Below are positions 52,821 through 57,809 of a stretch of 57,809 bases of DNA, in pieces. The notes under the pieces are model-generated. The model was not told the DNA's origin, searched no databases, and worked only from the letters and a program-made list of their open reading frames with translations. The position numbers and the translations under genes are program-made. Each line of letters starts with the position of its first letter. The stretch's first letter is position 1. The stretch comes from DATLRC01 sp035534895 (GTDB lineage Bacteria > Patescibacteriota > Saccharimonadia > Saccharimonadales > UBA4665), in contig DATLRC010000012.1 of NCBI GenBank assembly GCA_035534895.1, positions 1 to 57,809 of the forward strand, in the 5' to 3' direction.

Positions 52821-53081
52821 ATGAGTATGAAATTATATGTTGGCGGTCTCGCCTATAGCGTTAGTGAACAAGAGTTGGAGACGCTGTTTGCTGAATATGG
52901 CAAGGTGACCTCTACGGCGGTTATCAAAGACCGTGATAGTGGTCAATCTAAGGGTTTTGGTTTTGTCGAAATGGCCGATGATAATGAAGCTAAAGCAGCA
53001 ATGGCTGCTCTAAATGGTAAAGACCTTAGTGGTCGCTCCATAACGGTCAACGAAGCTCGCCCTCAAGTCGACCGACGTTAG
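52821..53081 (+). CDS. Single-RRM RNA-binding protein
   Basis: This 86-aa protein is one RNA recognition motif: RNP2 LYVGGL near residue 5 and RNP1 KGFGFVEM near 44, with the four-strand fold expected. Bacterial RRM proteins of this size are often cold-shock or RNA-chaperone proteins that regulate their own message. GAAGGA precedes the ATG by a suitable distance. The long leader upstream fits self-regulation but does not prove it. Confidence 0.92.
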   Translation: MSMKLYVGGLAYSVSEQELETLFAEYGKVTSTAVIKDRDSGQSKGFGFVEMADDNEAKAAMAALNGKDLSGRSITVNEARPQVDRR

Positions 53082-53189
53082 TTTTTTCCTAACAGTTCTA
53101 AAAAGCGTCCCTAATTCTAGTTAAATTAAAGCAGATTAACTGTGCTGGTTTTCTAATAAAGATCAGCTTATTCAAAGAGTCTCAAGATT

Positions 53190-54248
53190 ATGAAGAACAA
53201 TAATCATATTGAAATAGTGCGTACTACCATAAAGGGGCTTAGTTCGATGAGCCTGAAGTCAGCTGAGGCCATTTTAGCTGTTCTAAGCAAACACTACGTT
53301 TCTGTCAGGCTTAGTACGGTCAATAATGTGTCCGACCTGCAAGCGGTAGTCGCCCGTAACCCCGACCTGGTCTTTTTAGGTTTGGAGTTTATTTCATTGA
53401 ATCCGAGTTTGGGACAGCAAGATCCCAATAGAATATGGCTGACTAGTTATTTTGAAGAGCACGGTATAACCTGTACTGGATCCAATCAAATGGCTCATCA
53501 ACTAGAGAGGCATAAACCAACAGCCAAACAGCACATACTTAACGCTGGTCTTAAAACATCGGCCTATTGTGTTATTGAGCAAGGCCAGGCGGCCGTCATG
53601 AGAGACATAACAATGCCCTTCCCGCTATTTATCAAACCAACAAATCGAGGGGGAGGTCTAGGTATCGATAGTGACTCCGTTGTCTACGATTTTAAACAAT
53701 TGCTAGCTAAAGTTAAATCCATAGCCGATAATCTGAATGCCGACTCACTGATCGAGGAATACCTGTCAGGGCGAGAGTTTAGCGTGGCCATACTGAAAAA
53801 GGAGGAGTCAGACAAGTTCTTTGTGATGCCCATAGAGCTAATTGCCCCGTTGGACACAAAAGATATGCGCATTCTGAGCAGCCAAGTTAAATCCTCAGAT
53901 GCCGAGCAAGCCATCGAGATCACCGATAAAGTAATCAGATCAAACGTGACATCATTTGCTCTTAAAATCTTTCAGGCTTTGGGGGCCAGAGATTATGGCA
54001 GGATAGATATTCGCATGGATAAGCATGCTGTACCGCATTTTCTAGAAGCCAACCTCATCCCCAGTTTAATAAGTGGCTATGGTTCTTTCCCCAAAGCATG
54101 CCTACTCAACGTTAACCTTGCCTACGAGCCTATGATATTGACTATTACCAAGCTAGCTCTGGAGCGTACGGTGCCCGAAAGTCATGAGTTCGCTGATTCA
54201 TTGGTGGTGCCTAATACCATCTTCCCTCGTTTTGAAGTAGCCGTTTAG
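53190..54248 (+). CDS. ATP-grasp ligase, D-alanine-D-alanine ligase-like
   Basis: This 352-aa protein has the ATP-grasp fold with FIKPTNRGGGLGIDSDS near residue 147, LIEEYLSGREFSVAIL near 190 and a C-terminal DYGRIDIRMD...FLEANLIPSL near 270-290. In Ddl the last motif is usually ExNxxPG; here the Glu and Asn remain but Gly is replaced, and the N-terminal half is divergent. So it joins an amino acid or amine to a carboxylate, perhaps not D-Ala. It has no neighbours of murein synthesis. Confidence 0.75.
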   Translation: MKNNNHIEIVRTTIKGLSSMSLKSAEAILAVLSKHYVSVRLSTVNNVSDLQAVVARNPDLVFLGLEFISLNPSLGQQDPNRIWLTSYFEEHGITCTGSNQMAHQLERHKPTAKQHILNAGLKTSAYCVIEQGQAAVMRDITMPFPLFIKPTNRGGGLGIDSDSVVYDFKQLLAKVKSIADNLNADSLIEEYLSGREFSVAILKKEESDKFFVMPIELIAPLDTKDMRILSSQVKSSDAEQAIEITDKVIRSNVTSFALKIFQALGARDYGRIDIRMDKHAVPHFLEANLIPSLISGYGSFPKACLLNVNLAYEPMILTITKLALERTVPESHEFADSLVVPNTIFPRFEVAV

Positions 54249-54701
54249 GTCATCAATTGGGCAAACTATATGCTTTGATTAGTCATATTTTAGAGCTTAA
54301 AGTGCTTCCTGGCTAATGTAGTTACACAAAATCAGACGATGGGTTGGAGGCATTAAAATTACACGTGTTAGCGTCGCGCGGTATACTGTAGAAATTATCA
54401 TGTTGTCAGGAGTCGCTCCTTTTGCTGCGTATTGAGCCAATACGTTACTATTCATATGGTTAAAGATAGAGTCGTAATAAGTCAAATCAAACGCGTAATA
54501 CCTGTTAAGCTCGAATCTACCGTGCTGAGCATACCGGTCTAGAACCTCGTCTAGTGTTCACCGCTGTTAAATGAGATAAATGAGACATTTTTTGAAGGAA
54601 ATTGATTGACGATACTATGACTGCATGTTGATGTCAATTTATTACCCAATTTCTGCCATTTCTACTACCAGTTCTCACCAAGATCCCAGTCTATATGTCA
54701 G
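54249..54701. other. Gene-free interval with an insertion-sequence-end-like motif
   Basis: No convincing gene is seen in these 453 nt. ATGAGATAAATGAGACA at 54571-54587, read on the minus strand as TGTCTCATTTATCTCAT, resembles the end of the repeats at 1327-1394 and 2587-2654. It may be a remnant end of a mobile element. Confidence 0.35.
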
Positions 54702-55853
54702 CTAAACTGGCTTTACTTGATAAATTCGTGCCGGTTTTTTGGGAATTGATACGGTAAAAACCCATAACTTGTTGATGGAGAAATTCCATAGGAGAGTAGC
54801 TGAGGTAGCTAATATCAAAGCTGTTATCCGATTTGCGTGGGCGGCATTTATTGCCAGATATAGCGCACCAGTATTCAAGCCAAGTCCAATCGTCGATGTA
54901 ATTAAGTAAGGAATGTACAGTTTACGAAACTGTCCTTTGTGCTTAAAGGTAAAGTGACGGTTTAATATAAAACTATTTGTCGCGGCAATACTAAATGAAA
55001 CTGCTTTAGCAATAATAATGTGGGCAGCAAAAATGCTAACATAAGACGTTAGACCCAAAAACAACCCTATATCCAAAAGGGTATTAAGTAAACCGATAAT
55101 ACTAAAACTAAGGAATTGTTTTACCCAAGTTCGTTTGGCTAAGTTAGAAAGTGGCTCGAAGGTTCTTCTTGCCTTAGCTCCCATTGCGTGATAGATAATC
55201 TCACTACCAACAAGTAACGGATCAACTTTTGACTTACCTTCTATGCGCTCACTAAACAAAATATCAACCGAATCAATTACATAGTTTTTTTGTAGTGCCT
55301 GATTAAGTAGTTCAAAATCTAAAGTCCACGCAGTGACTCTACTTAAATCAAGCTGCCCCAGAATTTCTTTTTTAAATACTTTTAGCCCTGATTGGGTATC
55401 ATAAGCCATCTTAAATAACAGGCGGTAAGTGTTAATAATGATTTTAGTACCAATTAGTCGTGATTTTTTTGCACCGTATTGTTTTCTTGATCCAATTACT
55501 ATATCGGCTTCTGTTCCTGAAACTTTTTTAATCATTTCCGGTAAAGCTTCGGGTGGATACTGCAAATCACCATCAATCATACCGACAATACCATAGCGAC
55601 ACCTGTCAAAACCTTCTAATAGCGAATAGCTTTTGCCGAGCTTGCCAAGCTTAGAAAATACTACGATTGGCAAATTTTTCGAGTAGTGTTTAATCTCCTC
55701 AACTGTATGATCGCTAGACCAATCGTCAATAAATATTATCTCAAAGTTATCAGCAGCCTCAGGAATTGCTACATTCAAGCGTTCAATGAGGGATTTTATA
55801 TTTCCCTGTTCATTTAAAACTGGTACTACTAGTGAAAAACCTTCTTTATCCAT
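54702..55853 (-). CDS. GT2 glycosyltransferase fused to a GtrA-like membrane domain
   Basis: This 383-aa protein starts with a GT2 domain (VPVLNEQGNIKSLIER, FIDDWSSDHT, GMIDGDLQYPPEALPEM) and continues with a four-helix GtrA-like domain (about residues 240-365, starting FLSFSIIGLLNTLLDIG). GT2 plus GtrA fusions make and flip polyprenyl-phosphate sugars for cell-wall or surface glycans. It belongs with the other envelope genes of this end. Confidence 0.9.
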   Translation of the reverse strand: MDKEGFSLVVPVLNEQGNIKSLIERLNVAIPEAADNFEIIFIDDWSSDHTVEEIKHYSKNLPIVVFSKLGKLGKSYSLLEGFDRCRYGIVGMIDGDLQYPPEALPEMIKKVSGTEADIVIGSRKQYGAKKSRLIGTKIIINTYRLLFKMAYDTQSGLKVFKKEILGQLDLSRVTAWTLDFELLNQALQKNYVIDSVDILFSERIEGKSKVDPLLVGSEIIYHAMGAKARRTFEPLSNLAKRTWVKQFLSFSIIGLLNTLLDIGLFLGLTSYVSIFAAHIIIAKAVSFSIAATNSFILNRHFTFKHKGQFRKLYIPYLITSTIGLGLNTGALYLAINAAHANRITALILATSATLLWNFSINKLWVFTVSIPKKPARIYQVKPV

Positions 55854-55911
55854 TATCTGAATCCATCTGTCTAGGTCAACTGCTTAATCTGATTAACGAA
55901 TCTAACTTAAG

Positions 55912-56313
55912 CTATTTGTTTGAGGATCGTCCCAAGGTTAATAGCTTGCAAATCCCATAAGCAACAAGAGCATAAACTGCCATAGCGACAAGCGTTGAAA
56001 CCTCTACTCGTGATACGCCGTATTTAATGCTATAACCAAATATCCCGAAGAAGGGGGCTGCAAATGGATTACTTGTGTTGTAGATAAAGTTAGCGAAGCC
56101 ATTTGCTGGGTTAGCGCCCAATAGTATAAGCACAAATCTAAAAGCTAGTAGCACTAACAATACTCCCGCAATAAACCACACGATTCGTGCAACTATTAAC
56201 GACTGTTGATCACATTGTGTAGGAGCGTTAGCGTCGTCATCAACCACGCGTGTCGTCTTAGTGGTAACCCCACCATTTGTTACATTCCTTACTTCTTGTA
56301 GGTGTTCACTCAT
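55912..56313 (-). CDS. YggT-like membrane protein
   Basis: This 133-aa protein has a charged N-terminal segment (about 40 residues) and two membrane helix pairs with LLGANPANGFANFIYNTSNPFAAPFFG, the YggT-type motif of paired hydrophobic repeats. YggT proteins are associated with osmotic stress and the cell-division neighbourhood in other bacteria. It follows the 125-aa membrane protein gene on the same strand after 12 nt. Confidence 0.75.
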   Translation of the reverse strand: MSEHLQEVRNVTNGGVTTKTTRVVDDDANAPTQCDQQSLIVARIVWFIAGVLLVLLAFRFVLILLGANPANGFANFIYNTSNPFAAPFFGIFGYSIKYGVSRVEVSTLVAMAVYALVAYGICKLLTLGRSSNK

Positions 56314-56325
56314 AGTTATCCTCCA

Positions 56326-56703
56326 TTAAGTTAATACCTTATTTCCTGCTAACCAGGTAGTTGGCGTAATAATTCTACGTTCAATGGCTGTAACTCCAAT
56401 AGCTATGGATGCTCCGAGAAATGCAAGAATATCAAGCGGAAGCATTTGGCCAACGTACGTTGCATCAATAGTCCAGATAATGGCTGAGAGAGCTATGGTG
56501 CCAGATAAAACTCGAATCCACACGTGACGTGGTGGACGTGTGACGAGTTGTAATATCAACACGAAAGCTAAAAGCTCTCTAACGTGTTGGTAAATAGAGT
56601 TGGTTGATGCAAGCAAAAATATTGGATTTTGAGGATATAAAACAGCACCAACAGATAAAAACACTATAATTACGAAAGACAGAAATAGCAGCAATTTTCC
56701 CAT
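56326..56703 (-). CDS. Unknown small membrane protein
   Basis: This 125-aa protein has four hydrophobic segments. ATG 56703 is preferred because GGAGG lies 5 nt upstream; an in-frame ATG four codons earlier has no such site. I recognise no family. It forms a two-gene operon with the YggT-like gene. Confidence 0.65.
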   Translation of the reverse strand: MGKLLLFLSFVIIVFLSVGAVLYPQNPIFLLASTNSIYQHVRELLAFVLILQLVTRPPRHVWIRVLSGTIALSAIIWTIDATYVGQMLPLDILAFLGASIAIGVTAIERRIITPTTWLAGNKVLT

Positions 56704-56822
56704 ACAAGCCTCCAATTAGCTTAGGTTCTATTTAAAGTATAGTAGCCGGTGTCTTATTAGTCTGTGCGCATGATCACGACTTATTAATACCAATAACTGG
56801 CTCATTGGACTATGCTATGTAA

Positions 56823-57670
56823 ATGAAGAGTTTTACTACTAATGCAGTGGCTCTAGGTAACTACGTCCATAAAATACTCAGGAAACTTGTCAATTATCCA
56901 ACCGAGATATTCATAATCTTAGCCCTAGTTTTTGGTGTTTTATTGGTATTTCAGCTGCCCCCGCTTAATGGCACTGATGAGTTTACTCATTTCCCGCGTG
57001 TTTATCAGATAAGTCAGGGAACCTTTTGGGAGCAGAAACTACCCAATAATCAGTACGGTGGGTATTTACCTAACAACGTTAACAATATGATAAATGCCTA
57101 TCGTAATCTCTCACGGAGTAGTAACGAACAAGAATATAAAAGTCAATCAAAGCAACTAGATCATACTTATAGTTCAACTAGCCAAGTAGGAACTCATTAT
57201 TCACAGGCAATATTTACCTCCGTTGTAACGTACCCACCATGGGCTTATATCCCAAGCGTCATCGGCATATTAATAGCTAAAACTTTGGTTCTGCCATTAA
57301 TTTGGTATGTGTTTATTGGACGAATTTTTACACTGTTGTTTTATGTAGCCCTAACTGCTTGGGCTATAAAATTACTACCAAGAGGTAAATGGTTCTTGGT
57401 TGCGGTGGCGTTACTGCCAACTTCACTATCACAAACTACTGTCATTGGAGCAGATGGTTTAGTCAACGGATTGAGCTGGTTGATAATTGCTTTTACCTTG
57501 GCCGTCTTCGCAAAGAAGATAACCTTGGACTGGCGAAAACTTATCATTATCTCCATAGCAAGTTTATGGCTGTGTGTCATTAAAGACGGATATTGGTTAA
57601 TCGCTGCGTTCCCATTAGTAATACCGATCAAGTTATTTGCGAGTAAATTACACGGATGGCTGTTGCGTAT
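56823..57670 (+). pseudogene. DUF2142-type membrane protein, truncated by an IS
   Basis: About 283 residues are kept, with LPPLNGTDEFTHFPRVYQIS, YPPWAYIPSVIG and ALLPTSLSQTTVIGADGLVNGL, characteristic of DUF2142 polytopic proteins linked to surface polysaccharide synthesis. Full-length proteins have about 450-500 residues, so the C-terminal part is lost: from 57671 the frame runs into the IS tail. It is either a real disruption or the point where the contig stops. Confidence 0.75.
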
Positions 57671-57809
57671 TGTCAAGCTACCTTTTTCTGCAACACCTTG
57701 TCTTTTTCCAGCGTAGCTGGCATGAGGCTGGCAGCGTAAGCCGCCGGACTCATTTTTAGAGCAGTATGGATACGCTCGGTATTGTAGTAGTGGATATGTA
57801 AGGCGACGG
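57671..57809 (-). mobile_element. IS transposase C-terminal tail, inverted copy at right window edge
   Basis: Exact reverse complement of bases 2-140. On the minus strand it encodes the last 45 or so residues of the same integrase-type transposase, stop included, and ends in TGTCAAG at 57671. It cuts off the DUF2142-like gene. The rest of the element lies outside the window. Confidence 0.85.

Noticed and set aside
54297..54485. A 62-aa open frame on the minus strand after the ATP-grasp gene
   Set aside because: No ribosome site, no recognisable motif and no neighbours that support it; treated as non-coding.
1..57809. CRISPR array
   Set aside because: No regularly spaced short direct repeats are visible; the repeats present are few, long and irregularly spaced.
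1..57809. UGA recoded as glycine (SR1/Gracilibacteria code)
   Set aside because: TGA ends several intact genes, such as atpB and the IS transposase, at the expected family C-termini.

Overview
The window looks like a contig from a Patescibacteria/CPR genome, most likely an environmental Candidatus Saccharibacteria (TM7). This rests on gene content and style: a complete F1Fo ATP synthase operon with a short delta subunit, a cyoABCDE quinol oxidase operon beside a type II NADH dehydrogenase and a D-lactate-dehydrogenase-like flavoprotein, many envelope glycosyltransferases and flippase-like proteins, a single-RRM protein, and several promoters whose -10 box sits only about 7 nt before the start codon (leaderless transcripts). 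TGA is used as a stop, so this is not an SR1/Gracilibacteria code. The taxonomic call is inference. Both window ends are the same 139-bp insertion-sequence tail in inverted orientation, so the contig probably breaks at copies of one IS.

Region 1 (1-14.2 kb) is accessory DNA. After the IS tail comes a frameshifted TruD-like pseudouridine synthase, then a HIT protein and a HAD phosphatase bounded by related repeats. An ~11.5-kb island follows, delimited by a 71-nt direct repeat (67/71 identical by eye), one copy of which abuts the 3' end of a tRNA-Asn(GTT). The island carries what looks like a small biosynthetic gene cluster: two different stand-alone alanyl-tRNA-synthetase-like cores without editing domains, a YqcI/YcgG (GntA-type) putative heme N-hydroxylase, a Gfo/Idh/MocA oxidoreductase, an S51-family peptidase, a 2-oxoglutarate/Fe(II) oxygenase, a class IV PLP aminotransferase, an alpha/beta hydrolase and a 71-aa orphan protein. 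An IS30 element, a decayed reading frame and a HEPN-like gene complete it. The co-occurrence of an N-hydroxylase with aminoacyl-tRNA-synthetase-like enzymes suggests an aminoacyl-ester or N-N/N-O chemistry natural product. This is the most novel item in the window.

Region 2 (14.2-29.4 kb) is core genome: smpB, a membrane-anchored glycosidase divergent from a glycosyltransferase, a P-loop kinase, a diacylglycerol-kinase-like lipid kinase, an orphan corrinoid adenosyltransferase, a glutaredoxin, the ATP synthase operon with an unknown 116-aa gene between gamma and beta, mscL and an aquaporin-like channel.

Region 3 (29.4-40.6 kb) holds a UvrD-type helicase fused to a PD-(D/E)XK nuclease, then a minimal aerobic electron chain: NDH-2, an FAD-linked 2-hydroxyacid dehydrogenase, and the bo3-type oxidase with heme O synthase. 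Together with the ATP synthase these could form a short respiratory chain.

Region 4 (40.6-57.8 kb) is envelope and regulation: flippase-like membrane proteins, GT2 and GT-C-like enzymes, a Crp/Fnr regulator, a soluble PAS histidine kinase with a receiver-only response regulator, a MacB-like ABC exporter, HdeD-like and YggT-like membrane proteins, a secreted cysteine-containing protein, an RRM protein, a divergent ATP-grasp ligase, and a DUF2142-type membrane protein cut off by the right-hand IS.
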